Source: Anisakis pegreffii
Lineage: Eukaryota; Nematoda; Chromadorea; Rhabditida; Anisakidae
Assembly (NCBI GenBank): GCA_035041965.1
Contig: JAPYMA010001321.1
Span: 46,773 to 110,772 of the forward strand
Length of the DNA: 64,000 bases
Reading direction: 5' to 3'
Position 1 is the stretch's first letter; each line of letters begins with the position of its first letter. The notes beneath the pieces were generated by a model. The model saw only the letters and a list, made by a program, of their open reading frames with translations, did not search any database and was not told the origin of the DNA. The position numbers were made by a program, and so were the translations under genes. This document shows positions 1-13,300 of the stretch, in pieces.

Positions 1-342
1 TGATGAGGAACTGAAATAATTTTTTGATGAATTTTGATCGGAGAATAACAATCAAAACCAATATTTCGATTGGTTTTGATTGATAATCGATAACCTTGCA
101 TGAAACATATTCGTTTAGCAATTGAATTAAGCTGGGTTCAGTTCAGAAAAAAAATCGTGCTTTTGAAGTTATGTAATGCGGATTATCTGGAAGCTGTAAT
201 CAGCATTATTGCGATGTTATGAGCGAAATAAACATCCTCGATGAGGAGTCCAAAAAATTTTTAATGAAATTATTCAAGTATTTGTGGGTGATTGATTTAC
301 GTGTTAACGAATCAAATAATGTTCTAATGAAATTATTTGCAG

Positions 343-3300
343 TTGATTCGAGATGGGCATCGTAGGGTGATCGACGATTCACTCAAATACCGAAAACGAA
401 TTATAGAATTGGGCCATTTTTGGCAGCATTTGCATACGTCTGGCTATGGTCTATCGAATAATTCGTATTGTACATTGTTGGTTAGCCGCCTGGAATTCCA
501 CAAAAGAGTGAGTTGACTGAGATCATAATATTGTTGTCGATTCAAGAATGCATATGTAATGATTATTCTTTTATTTTAACTTACAATTAGAAGTTTAAAA
601 TAATTTTCAGAATCCGGTATTTCCCGGAAGTCTTCAGCTACCTGAAGCTCAGATCAATAAACTGGTGAATGCGGATGTGAATCATTCGTTCGAATTGTCG
701 ATTGAAATGCTCGATCAAATGGACGATTTACTTAACTTGCAGACTACTGGTGAGTTCATCTTCTGTTATCGGTGATTCTTCAGTGTGTTGATGATTGATT
801 GTTTGTTGGTGAATGTGAGGAGCAGTATATTCATTCGTTCAGGAAAATGTGCTGAGTGCCTTACATGAATTGCTTTTTTCAGTGTTCATTCGTGTACAGT
901 TAAATACATTCGCTATTGATCATTGTTTTTCGATGTTCTTGTCTGTGGTTAATTCTTTCGTCGGAATCTTATAATGTCGCACAACTCCTCGTATCATTCT
1001 GATATTCTGAGTGTAACTAAGCTCTACAGAGCACTTTCTTTATCCCAATGTCTAGTAGTTGCGATTTTTCATCTTTCACTGCCAAATTCATTGGAAATCG
1101 AAAGTATATCCGAAACGAATGAAGATTTTGTCTTCACTTTTTTTTCCATTTTCAGCTGACTTTGAGTTTATTAAGACATTTCGTTTCAACTGCGTTCTGG
1201 TTTGTGTAAATGTGAGTGTACGCATGTTTGTGCATGCATTGATTGTATGGTGGTGAGTAGATCAGAGTATATGAGTGTGCAATGAAAGGCGAATGAGAGT
1301 GCAGTGTGTTATTGCAATAACGACTGTAATAACAGTACTAATAATAATAATGATGTGAGTGATTTTGAGATTGATTCGAGCCGTTGCTGAGCACTTTGAT
1401 TTGGTTTTGTAAATACTGAATAATTGAATAGAATAGTTTGCGGTTTGTTTACATTACGGTGCATAACATAACGTCGCTCGACAATGCACTGCATCGTGTT
1501 TGAGGTTTTATAAAGCTGAACACTTCATTTAGTCATTACGGCTGTGAATGAAAAGGTAGCAATGGCGATCTGTAAATAGAGATAAAGAACATACATTCCT
1601 ATCGATATGCCTCGTAAGGGAAAAAAATAGTGAACATTACTACACTCATCTGGCTGATGTGAAACAAAAAGCATATGACTGACAATCGTTAAAGACCAGA
1701 CGTTGCACTTCTTTTTTTGGAATGAAAAAAAACAGAAAAAAATTTTTTTGATGTGAACAAATCATTGGAGCAGGCGAATAAAATAAATCCCATTTTGAAA
1801 ACTATTTTGTGGCTATGACTGAACCGTGATTTTTATTGTTCTATTCAGTTTTATTAGTAGCACAACAAAATTTGCTTGTTTGATTTTAGTATCAACTAAT
1901 GAAGGAATTTTTTTTAAATTGGTGCTAGTGCATCATCACTTTTTGGGGAAGATAATTGACAGTATCATGTGTGCGTTTTATTTTTATCAAAAGTTTTTGA
2001 ACTGTTTGCTTGTCCACGGAACTGTGATCGCTTTAAAATTTAGATGTACGAAGTGAAGGTGTCACGGAAATTTTGTGGTATGGTGTGAATGAGTACTGTT
2101 CGAAGTTTTTGGTCCGAACCAACATTTTGATAAAAATGAATATCTTCAAGACAAAAATTGTTCGATTACAGTGATTGTTTTTTCGTTTACAGTTTTCCAT
2201 GCGATGGACGTAGTACGATGGAGTTCAATGGTACCACAAGGGCAGTGTCTTCTCGCACCACTCATTTTGGTCATACTTGACACGAGCAAATTTTATGATT
2301 ACTTGGTCAAAATTATTTTCAAACTTCATGAACGTAAGTCATTTACACTCGTATTTGTTTCATTTTCTAAATTTATAATGATGATAATGAGTGATTCTCA
2401 TTTTGGTACCACATAATGCCTCGTCGATAGTACTGTTTCAACAATTTTCTAACCGTGGAGAAGTTATTCTAATTGAAGTGTTTTCTTGGTGTTTGTTGAT
2501 GCTTAATGATAAATATTATGACTGTTGAAAATTGAACGGAGAGAACGGCGTTTGTAGCTGATTGTGAGGAGATCCTATATTGCGATATCTTCTGGTCCAT
2601 AAAACCTTAACAGTCTTTTCCTTTTGCATTAAGTCATAGTTACAATCCTCTTTATCTCTGTTCGCAATGCAACCGCCTTTAAAGTGAAGCCTTTTCAGAA
2701 ATTCCACCGGATGCTTTATCAGGTCATCGTGAACGTTTCGGTGGAATATTTCGCAAAATGAAAGCTTTCTATGAAGAGGCAACGAACTTACAGTACTTTA
2801 AGTACCTCGTCTCAGTGCCGAAGTTGCCATCTCTCGCGCCGAACTTCCTGCAGGTTTGTTTGTCCAGCCAGTCGTTCATCGCACGTCTGTCAGAACATCT
2901 ATACGATTTTGGTCATCGCTGTTTTTTTTATGAATGATGAGGTAAAATGATGTGATTTGTAGGCATCTGACTTGGACACATACCAGTCTCCTCACGCATA
3001 TTTGCACAATGATAACGTTAGTGAGAGTGACACACCTCCAGATGGACGTTCCATCGATGAAAGTCTCGTGGATATATCTGAACCACAAGAGGCACAAGTC
3101 GAACAACAGGCACCATCCACTGACCCAAGGTTTTGTTCATATTCAGTGTCATTCTGAATCGGAAGTACTTCTCTTTTACCATTTCGGAAGTGTGAGTTTG
3201 GGCTGATTAGTGAGAAATTTGTTGACTTGTATCATTATGCATTATAATTTGATTAATTTTTATTTCAGAGATTTGTTGATTGATACATTGAGACGTGATG

Positions 3301-6300
3301 TAGAAGACGCTAGATTCAACAATGAAAGACTTATGAATGAGGTTGGTGAAGACGCTAGATTCAAAGTTCCATTTGATACGTGCATATATTAGTTGAGATG
3401 TAATTTTTGGATCATTTGCTCTCTCATGAATGATTGAGAAATTGCTTTCGGTTGCAAAACGATTAGAAGGTTGGATTGGACACCATGTGATTCAAGTCAT
3501 TATGAGTCACCGAAATAAAAAGTGTTCTGGAAGGGGAATGAAAAAAGTGGAAATTTTATTGTGAGAATTGGAAAACTATTGATTTTTTCACATTCAGCTT
3601 AATTACACTGTTGCAAGTTAAATTTTTTCACATTCAGCTTAATTAAATTTCGAAATTGAGTTGGATGTATTTGAGTGGTTGGTGTGCGTAGTGAGTTGCA
3701 GCATAGCACATGTTATGAAAGGCATTATATTGTGTTTAATTGATGGTTGATGCGATATTGAAACATGAATCTATTGTCCCACGTCCAAATAATTACGGAA
3801 CGCGAGCAGTAATCAATTCCAGGCTCGCTCGCGAATCGAACAGTACGAGAATCGTCTCTTGCAAATGAAACATGAAAATGATCATTATAAACAATCGGTT
3901 GATGAAATGAAAGTGCGTTTCTTCGAATTATTTCTCTGTTCAGTTAATTATTTATGCTATTAATTAGCAGTGTGGACGTCGTACTTTCGTTGTTTCATTC
4001 ACGATTGATTCATTATTTTTCTGCTACGTAAAAAGACGAAGTGTTCAGATGAGATTAAAGGAATATTCCGAGGTGTATTTCGTTGCAGGAAGAACTGGAA
4101 CGTGTGCGTGCTGCAAATGTTGAGTCGGAACGACACGCGGTCGATGAAGCACGTCTTCAGGACATTGAACGTAAAGCGCTAAGTAGTGAGCAGAATTTCC
4201 AGAAAATGAAAAGTGCATACGCAAATTTACGACAAGAACATATCGAGGTTCGCTTTTTTCCAAAAATCTTTCTTTGCATTGATTAATCAAAACTTGGTTT
4301 TATTTTCAAGAACGTGACAATGGATTGAAGGTGGATGCCGAATGTTCCTTCTTATTTTCATGATTTGCTCTCATTCTCTGTATTTAATCAGCAAATCCAA
4401 CTGATAACGAGTTTTTGCCTCTATATTACCACCAGGATCACATTCTTCCTTCCTTGGCATTCTCTGCATTCTGCTGCAAAAAATTTAGAGTTATCAGTGA
4501 TTTTGTTTCTGGCAAAGAGTGATATATTTCATGGTTATAGGCGCTAACAAAATTATCGAATGCACAAAAGGATCTCGCAACAAGTGAATCGGAACGTATG
4601 AATAAAGAGGAAGCGGTTCGAAATTTGGAACGGAAGATGGTTGATATTGAAAAGGATAAGTTGGTCGTGGAGAAGAAGATGCTTAGCGCCGAGGGTAATG
4701 TTGACGATCTACAAGGGCAACTGGCCAAGTGTCAAATTGATATCGAGAATCTGACTAAGGTTGGAGTGGTTCGATATTGTTTAATTGAGCAGTATCATTA
4801 CTCAGCGAAACGTAGCATTAGCACGCTGCTGCCCTTTTCTGATGATAGCATGTGTTTGGTTGCGATGTCAGTTCTGAAGTTGAATTTATCGAGGGTCGGG
4901 TGATTTCATTGTTGCATGTTCGTTTTGTTGTGTGTGTGTGTGTGCTGTTGATAATGGTATCTGATAGGTGCATTACTGACCATCGCATGCATTCCTTAAT
5001 GATTTTGTTTTGTGCTTAAGCACGTAAATTTGAAATTGAGTTCACTGTGGACTGATCATTCATTGGTGTCAGTAAACTTCACCATGATTTTTAGTTGTTC
5101 AGTTGCTTTTGTAACTCAAAAGTCCAGTAGAAGTTCAGTAATAAATTTCAATTGAAGACAATTGATGATATGAAAGAAGCGGCGACAAATGAAATTAATA
5201 GTTTGAACGCGGAGAAGCAAAGCTTACAAAGGCAAGTCACCGAAATGGATCTTGCACAACAGCAACTGAAAGAACAAGCATGCGCCACAGCTAACAGTGT
5301 TGATGATTTACACGGTAAATTGAGCGAAATGACCACGCAAAATGCTTTACTCAATCAGGTTATTGCGTTGAATTTGCGTTCGTTTCATTTCATTTCAAAT
5401 GTGGCAGTTGTTTCGCGTTGTGTTTTTCAATTACAATCTCTTTTATGCATGCATTCGTTCGTGTATCAAGTTATGGAATTTTCCAAGTAGCAGTTGATCG
5501 TGTGAAAATGACATTGAATTTATGGTCAGCTGATTTATTGAGTATTCCCTTCTTATTTTCTCAATGCTTCTATTTCGAGCAATCACTTTATCAGTCAATT
5601 TGTCCATTTTTTCTTCGATCCTGGTGGTTTAGTTTGTTTTGATTGAAGACGATAACTGATTTGAAAGAGGCATCGTCGAAGGAGATCGATGAAATAAATG
5701 CGAAGAATAAGATGCTGCAAATGCAAATCGCTGAGATGGATCTTGAACGACAGCAGCTGAACGAACGAGCATGCACCACAGCTAACAGTGTTGATGATTT
5801 ACAAGCTAAATTGTCAAGTATGACTGCGCAAAATGCATCACTGAATCAGGTTGTTCGGATAGCTTCTCTCGTGTTTTGGCTTTAGTATAATGTACTTCTT
5901 AGAATTGAAATAACCTGATGAGTTGTAAGGCATGCCGTGCTGTGTGGTTTATTCGCTAGTGTACCAGTTGTTTTCATTGAGCATTTTTATATGACTGCGC
6001 CACTTCGAAATAGCATTCATTCATCTTTTCTTGACAAAATCAGTGAATCGAAAGCAAGCCTCTGCACAGCATTTCGTTTCGTCTTTCGATGGTATAATGC
6101 CTCAGATTCTATCGATATGGTAATCAGTTCCAATTGAAGACAATAGGAACGTTGAAAGAAACTTCATCGAAAGAATTAGAAGAATCGAGAAGTAAGAGTG
6201 CATTATTGCAAATGCAAATCGATGAATTGGCTCGTGAACGAATGCAATTGAAAGAGCAAGCTTGTACTGCAGCGAATAATCTCAATCGCCTACAAACTGA

Positions 6301-9300
6301 ATTATCCAATATGACCACTCAAAATCAATTACTCAATCAGGTATAACATGTAATCTATTGTTTTGCATTAAATTTTGTCCATTTTTCTGTAGCGCCTCGA
6401 CTATGACAGATGTTCATTTTCACCATTGTTCTCGTGATAATGAGATCATGATCTGTGCTGTTGCTGATGGTGTGATGCATGAATTTTCATTGCGCGATCT
6501 TTTCAGCAATTTTATTTTCTTATGCGTGCATGTTCGTGTAAGTAGTATATGGTCCTTTCCTTTGGTGCACTTATTTTGACTGATTTTTTTTTTGTTCACC
6601 AACGAAATTCTCGGTTTTTTCGTCCTCAAGTTTTTGCTTATCACTTTTCTGATAAGTGCTAACGTTTGGTTGTGGTGGAATAAATGAACATATTTAGTTT
6701 CTCATCAGTTTTGCAAATTCTGTCTTACAGGCTGTTGAAGCTGAGAAACAAAATTCGACAAAGCAACTGGCTGACTTGCAGATGAATGCGACAAATGCGC
6801 TAAAAAACAATCAGAAAAATCTTTTCGGTATGAATTTTTGTTTTCGTTCGAGTTAGAAATTTTCTGTTTGAATTCTCGTGGGAATCCTCATGTCATTTAA
6901 ACACACGAAGCTGTTTAGTGCAAAATTCGTTGAGTGATTCGTTAATCGAAAGCGTTCATAGTGGTCTTATTGGATTGCCATTTTGAGATGTAATTAATTA
7001 CTTCGTTGATAAGTTTTCGATATTGTATGCGAAAAATGTAGCTTTCAGAGTCGTGTTGCAACGGAATCGAACACAATTTGTTACACGCCAAAGATGAACT
7101 TCACAGTGCTACCTCAATCTCATATCCCATCCGTAAGAGAAAGAAATTTCTTCTTAAAAATTCACATTCTCATCATACCTTTGTACATATCTGCGAAACT
7201 TATAGCATCATTGAACTTGAAGATTAATTAATTCAGTTATTATTTTGAAGCTCTTTCTATCGTCATTATTTTCATATCGTCTATCACTATCAGTACGGCA
7301 TCCATTGGTGCTAACTTCTCGAAAATGAGTGCGAAAACATTCGTATATTTGTTCAGAGTGCGCAAATATTTTATTACAAACATCCACAAATGATTGCAGA
7401 ATTGGCTTTACCGTCAATTCGAGCACGAATAGAGCAAATCGATGAACTAACTACCAAAATCGGTGATGAACCAGACGCCCGTCTGGTGCATGAAATGGTC
7501 GTGTTTGGTCACGAACTGGCCGATCTGATCGTTTGCAGTGCGTCTGCTGCGTACACAGTCTCCATCCAACACTACGAACGTTTGTTTCTTCATCGTTTCA
7601 GTATTCGGTTCGCCATGCTTTCGTTAGAAAGTTTATCCCTATCAACGGATCGTCTTCATCATTAAACAAATCCACTGTACAGGAGAATTGAAAGATCTAT
7701 TTTTCGCGAGGTGTTTCTTCGATGAAATAGATCACGGTGCTCCATCTTTACGCTCTATTTTACCATAGCGCCCAAATATCAGCTAGATGCATTTCTCAAA
7801 TAAACATACGGAACGCAAAATGCAATCGCAGTGATTCTTCCTCTGTAATATTCGAGTTTTTTTTTGATTACGAATTTTTCGTTAGAAGGTGTAATTTTTT
7901 TCCACGAATTCAGCCGTTCACGAGCAATGTCGATTGGTCGCAGTCGAAGCACTCGGAGTAGTGAAAACGCTTAAAGAGTCGAATTATGCAGAAGCGAAAG
8001 GCACATTTTTACCTGCTCTAAAGGTGTGCTGCTTATCTTACACAGATACTGTGATTTTTATCTGATTTCTTTTCTGTTCAATCTTTTTATTCTGACTTCG
8101 CATTTCTGATCTATTTGATGGGATTGTAGAAATGCGTTGAGAAGCTGGAGACTCTTTGTAAGCAATTGCCAACGTCGAACGGTGATCTCGACGCTGAGAA
8201 AGTTGACGCATTGTTGGAAGATGAAATGAAACGTATGGATGCAGCAATTCAGAAGGCCGTTCAAATGATCGAAGAAATGCAGAAGAAGAGTAGAGCCACT
8301 GACTCTGGCATTAGGTTCATTCACGTTGTCCATTATCAGTTGACTGTTTTTGTTTTGAATGTATATTCAATAATCAATTGCCGTTTCATTGAATTCATAT
8401 TTCGATAAGTGAGACGGTGACAAAACACTGAATGTCTTCACTTTAAGTCATTCAATTTGAAATGGTAAGTTTTGTGAATGTGAAAAGCTGCAACGAATTA
8501 ATGCCTGCAAATAAATGAACGAAGGATTAAATTATGGAAGCAATTTAAATGTTGTACTATAATGATTGCAGATTGGAAGTGAACGAAAAAATATTGGAGT
8601 CGTGTAATGCGTTGATGGCAGCCATAATTGAGTTGGTGAAGAAGAGTCATGCGATGCAAGAGGAGATCGTCGCGAACGGAAGAGGCAGTGCATCACCGAA
8701 AGAATTCTACAAACGTAATCACGAATGGACCGAAGGACTCATCTCGGCTGCGAAAGCTGTCGGTGTGGCAGCAACTGTGCTCGTGTACGTACCTGTTTCA
8801 TTCTCTCTATTTTTTGCACTCATTCAGCTATTAAATAATCGTGAATCTGCGATGCTTTCACTATATCAGGAATCATAAAACAATTACACGTAGATTCGCA
8901 ATTGTATGGACCAAACTTCCACTTAGCTTCTGTAGTTGACTTTATTTGCCTGATTTCTACTCACCCGTCAAAGGTTGCTGATATCACTACCTTCAGATGT
9001 TATTGGCTGATTGCTATGCGCATCACAGATTCATGTGCATGATAGGTTTGCTTTTTTGTAGTGAATCGTCTACAGATGCGTGTGAGCAATCATCAACAAG
9101 TTCGAATTGCTGTTATTGCTAGTAAATGATATTCTTGTAAAGATATGTTACTACTGTTCAGGCAATGCGCAGATGGCGTGATAACGCGTAAAGGTAAATT
9201 GGAGAGTTTAATAGTGGCATCACAAGAGATCGGTGCAAGCACGGCGCAGTTGTTCGTATCGTCGAGAGTGAAAGCAGAACGAGGATCTGAGAAGTTGGCC

Positions 9301-10431
9301 GAATTGTCGCGTGCATCGCATTCGGTTAATGCGTGCACAGCGAACGTCGTCGCTACCGTTAAAAATGCTCAGCAGACACTCACCGATAAGGGTCACTATT
9401 TGCTCTCTCGGTTGCATCCTTTCTCGATTCTTTAATCGGTTCTTTGAGGGTTCTTTTTTTTGTTGGTGTTGTTGGTTAGTGGATAACAGCAAAATCGTTT
9501 TGGCTTGTTTTTGGCATTTCTTTTGAGCATTCAAGAATCTCATTTTATTGTTCGTAATTGCACTGTTTCCGTAGTTTCATTAATTGAATTCGCAAATGAA
9601 ATGATGCAATAGTTGCTTACACTGAAAACAAGAAGATTCCACTCTCCTGTTCCACGATTCAGTTTTCCCTGTCTCGCTCACTGCACATCTGAAACCTCAA
9701 ACTTGGGTAATCGAACGAAATGTTACCTCAAAGTTGGGTAATCGAACGAAATATTGCCTCAAACTTGGGTAATCGAACCAAATATTGCCTCAAACTTGGG
9801 TAATCGAACGAAATATTGCCTCAAACTTGGGTAATCGAACCAAATGTTACCTCAAACTTGCAGATGTGATTTTTATCGTGTGATTTTAGAAGTGCTCGAC
9901 TTCAGTCATCTCTCGTTACATGAAACGAAGATGCAGGAAATGGAGAGTCAAGTTCGTGTGCTCGAGTTAGAATCCGCGTTGGAAAAGGAAAGAGTTCGAT
10001 TCTCTCAGCTAAGGAAACAACATTATCATCTACCGTCATTGGTCTCCACTGAAAACGGTTCTACATCATTTGAGGTAAGCTTTTTTGTTACTTATGGATC
10101 GCTTTCAAATGCTGCATTTCACTGCTGTAACTATTTTATTTTTTTAGTGGTATAAGCGATAATTGGGTTGTCTCACTTTTTTGCATACCTGTTCTGTTGG
10201 TCCAGTAAGCTTCTCCGTGTTGGAATGTTTCCAACGTTTACGTTTTATACCAGCAAATTCAGTGTGTCCAGATAGTAATGAAAATTTAGAACATTAATTT
10301 ATGAATGCTTCCTGGTTGAAGGCTAAAAGAACTGTTTTTTTTTCATTTGTTATAATTTTGAGGTTAAATGATCAACTGTCGTAACAGACAATTGATTTTG
10401 ATTATGTTTTCAGGGGGAATCACCAAAATGA
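343..10431 (+). CDS. hipr-1: HIP1-related endocytic adaptor (ANTH, coiled coil, I/LWEQ-THATCH), 5' end outside window
   Basis: Orthologue of HIP1/HIP1R and yeast Sla2, which link clathrin coats and PI(4,5)P2 membranes to actin in endocytosis. The ANTH part is read from exons 343-507 (YRKRIIELGHFWQHL), 611-749 (NPVFPGSLQLPEAQINKL), 2193-2333 (GQCLLAPLILVILDTSKFYD) and 2699-2853 (HRERFGGIFRKMKAFYEEA); 2963-3129 is an acidic linker. Coiled-coil exons follow at about 3270-3340, 3820-3912, 4089-4247 and 4542-4759, then three similar exons 5158-5358, 5649-5849 and 6140-6340. The actin-binding THATCH region spans about 7398-9391, and the tail exon 9890-10074 carries MDSQVRVLELE-like MQEMESQVRVLELESALEKE. 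The last exon 10414-10431 ends GESPK and stop. Phases of the ANTH and tail junctions agree. The first roughly 80-100 residues of ANTH should lie left of position 1. Some exons around 4300 and 6830-7400 are uncertain. Confidence 0.93.
4924..4943. repeat. (TG)n microsatellite
   Basis: A short run of alternating TG lies in the intron before the first of the triplicated coiled-coil exons. It is an ordinary simple repeat. Confidence 0.8.
5158..6340 (+). repeat. Three tandem 201-nt coiled-coil exons in the HIP1-related gene
   Basis: Exons 5158-5358, 5649-5849 and 6140-6340 each encode 67 residues, begin after GAAG with ACA or its equivalent, and end with AATCAG before GT. All are phase 0 at both ends. 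They share TI.D.KEA, Q.A.EMD, QQL.E.AC, TANS, DDL and MT.QN..LNQ. Starts are exactly 491 bp apart and the two introns between them are each 290 bp. The segment near 5445-5490 of the first intron resembles 6525-6565 of the third, suggesting that intron sequence was duplicated too. All three frames are open, so they could be used in series or alternatively. Confidence 0.9.
9695..9860. repeat. 31-bp minisatellite, about 5.4 copies
   Basis: The unit CCTCAAACTTGGGTAATCGA followed by a short variable part (A/G, T/C and C/G variants) repeats head to tail with period 31. The last partial copy ends in ACTTGCAG, itself acceptor-like. The array fills the distal part of the last long intron of the HIP1-related gene and stops 29 bp before the acceptor used for exon 9890-10074. 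Confidence 0.92.
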
Positions 10432-12748
10432 TGAATGACATATTGCAGTGATGTGTTGATATGATAAAGTCGGTCGGCTCGTTTTTAAGCCTCTATAGTT
10501 TGGAATGTAAGAGCCATTCATGTGCACATCTTTTACTGTTGACATTTGTAGAAGGAGTCTTTTCTTCATTGATATCAAATTAATGGTAATCAAATTTTTG
10601 GCACTTTTTCGGAGTTATTTCCGTTCGAATACCATCAACTCTCCGGTATTTTTGTTCTATTTTTGAACAAACAGTCGATTGTATCGGTTGATAGTACATA
10701 TTGGAATTCCTTTTTGAATTTTCCATCTTGTTCTGATCAAATTATATGTAAAGAAAATAAAACATGAGAAAGTGTCATTTTTTGTGAAGTGTTCAGTTGT
10801 GTTTTACGACGTCATTTGAGAGTGCGTATGGCTTGATGTGAACTGAAAAAATTTTGTGATTACTTTGTGCGTTTGCGAGTAGACGCGTTCAATATTCCCA
10901 AATAAATTCTTATTGAGCAGTAATCTTCGAATGCTGCATTTATTTTTGTAACGTTCATCGTTGCTGACTTGTATTACTTTGTTTCAGTGTGTGATTCCGT
11001 GTTTCATTTTGATGGCTTCGAACTTAAATTATTATTATTCGTTTACTTAGCATTTCTCTCAACACTATTGCTGCTCCCTCCTGGTATGATATTATCAGTG
11101 CGCGAATGATCTTGACCATTTTTTTCGTTCAGTTGATTTGTGTCGTGACTTTTGTGTCGTCTTTATAAAGTTGCTTTAAGTTTCATTTGATGTATCCATT
11201 CAGATTGTTATATATGTTTTTAGTTGTTTTTGTTTGGTGTTTCAACAAAAATTTCAATTTGTCTGCGAGAAATTTTAGCCAACAACATATAAATGGCAAA
11301 TGAAATATAAGTGAATATGCCATGTGTTAGTAAATGTGTTTAGTTATGTGATAACGAGCGATTCACCTCGAATTGAGGTATTATTTTCATTAAATGTTCA
11401 GGAAAAATATTTTCTTGATACGTGTTATATGTTCATAATAATTCATTGCGTTAAGTACTGTTCGTGTTACAGTTCTCATTTCCTTAAACTATCTCCCCGA
11501 AGTATTTCTCAAATTCCTTCGTTTTTTTTCCTATTTTCTTCAGCGACGTGTCAATTGCTTTACATTAGTGATATGTGTTATATTATTTTTTTTGAGAAAA
11601 ATTTTTTGCTATAAAATTGAGCATTTACGCGTTCCATATTTTGTTAATTGAAAATGTCTTCGAATTCGTGATAATAAGATTGATAATCGTTTTTATCAAC
11701 AACAATTGTGATATTGTTTTACGTGAATATTTTTTGTTGTTGTTGTAACTCTCGTTTGGAGGATTTATTTATTGTAATTTTGAACTTTCACATTTATGCA
11801 TCGAAATATAATATAAAACGTTTCCCTGTTGTCCATTACTTAAAAAATCAATCACTGACTCAGTTTAATCGTCGTGTGCAATTTCAGCTCAACTCTTCTG
11901 TTCCTCATTCAAGATGTTGTTCTGTTAAACTATATTATCTCTTGTCAGTTTCGTTGCCCCTCAATAAACTTTCTTCTTCCCCTCTGAAACTGTTTTGGAA
12001 TAGAACTTGTTTTTGATGATGATGATTCGTTTTTCAACGACCATTTCGCATTATCTTGTATTGATTCACTATTCACTTTCTCTAGCTTTCAGTTACTACC
12101 GTTTGATAAACTGCAGTTCAATTACTACAGTTTGATAAAAATATGATTAGAATTAGATGATGGCAAGTGGTTCAGAGTTTTTAATTGTGAAAGGATATCT
12201 GAGAAAGCCATATTGTCCGATTGTATTGAAATGATACAATCGTTAGTCGTTAAGGTGGTGATCTCGTTAAGTTGATGATTTTATTAGTGATTGAGTGTTA
12301 AACGGCGCTGATATTAAGAATTTTGTCAACCTCAAACGAGTCACCCAGATCAGAAGTTTGAGCAATGCAGTGGAATGAGTTCAGAATGCGTGTTTAAAAT
12401 GTCTGCAGGAGATGTTTTCATTGGCATAGGTGAAGTTGAAATAAATTCACGATTAATCCATAGTAAATCTGTTGAATGAAATGAACTTAACGGCGAGTGA
12501 TCCTGTAAAGTGAATGTTTCGGTGAGTGTTGTGCACACACATATAAATACATGCTCCTCTTGTACAGACAGCACCGTTCAAATATCATAATGATGAAATG
12601 CGCGCTGTGATTCAGTTCGGTTGAAAGAGAAGTAATGAATAGAAATGAGAGAGCGCAATCAATCATTATTGATGTTAATGTGAGGGTTTGTTTAATCGTG
12701 TTCGGAACGCTGGTGTTTTAGAGGGCGCTGAGTAATCAGTTCTGTTAT
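10432..12748. other. HIP1-related 3' UTR and AT-rich intergenic DNA
   Basis: After the stop codon at 10431 there are AATAAA-type signals near 10755 and 10902, consistent with polyadenylation of the upstream gene. The remainder is T-rich, with no reading frame that looks coding and no recognised element. Confidence 0.6.
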
Positions 12749-12997
12749 TTGCAGTTTTGTGCAGTGTTTGATTTGACTGGGGATAATGATTACAATCCAA
12801 TTAGAGTAAAAGTACTTATTAATGCAAATGTTTCATCGATCAATAGGATAAAGCTATTTGAAAACAGTGACACTTTTGATCCTGAAGGGTGTCGTTTCGG
12901 GTCAGTTTTGAGTGGCACTTTTCCGGCGACGACGATCGGTCACGATCTACGCCTACCTCAATTTGACTTGATCGTAGTCAAGCAGAGCGGGGTATGA
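12749..12997 (+). CDS. Unassigned ORF or exon, 82 codons
   Basis: The frame follows a TTTGCAG acceptor-like site and encodes FDLTGDNDYNPIRVKVLINA and later RLPQFDLIVVKQSGV before a stop. Its composition (balanced charge, few low-complexity runs) is more protein-like than the surrounding T-rich frames. No family was recognised and no partner exon could be fixed. It sits about 300 bp before the phosphoinositide phosphatase start. It may be an exon of a small unannotated gene or a chance frame. Confidence 0.25.
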   Translation: MQFCAVFDLTGDNDYNPIRVKVLINANVSSINRIKLFENSDTFDPEGCRFGSVLSGTFPATTIGHDLRLPQFDLIVVKQSGV

Positions 12998-13300
12998 ATT
13001 CAAGCTGCAATCTTGAACGGTACAAAAGCAAATTTTTGACGAGTGTGTACCATTCACCAGAGAATAGCCAGTATTGTAGGTTATCATAAGGGTGATGATG
13101 TGGTTCTTGTGTATGAATATTTCGTCGAATGATCTATTGCTTTATATTCATATGCATGTATTCGTTGAATTATTTGCAAATAATTTTTAGCAATATAGGT
13201 GAGTAAATCAAGTACTGAGAACGACAACTGGGTGAGGAGAAGAGAACGAAGTTGGTGATTTGAAAAGAAATCGATAGAGGAGAGCATCAACAGAAGCAAG

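Noticed and set aside
1..342. Possible earlier ANTH exon of the HIP1-related gene
   Set aside because: No frame in this stretch matches the expected N-terminal ANTH sequence; it reads as intron ending in the TTTGCAG acceptor at 342.
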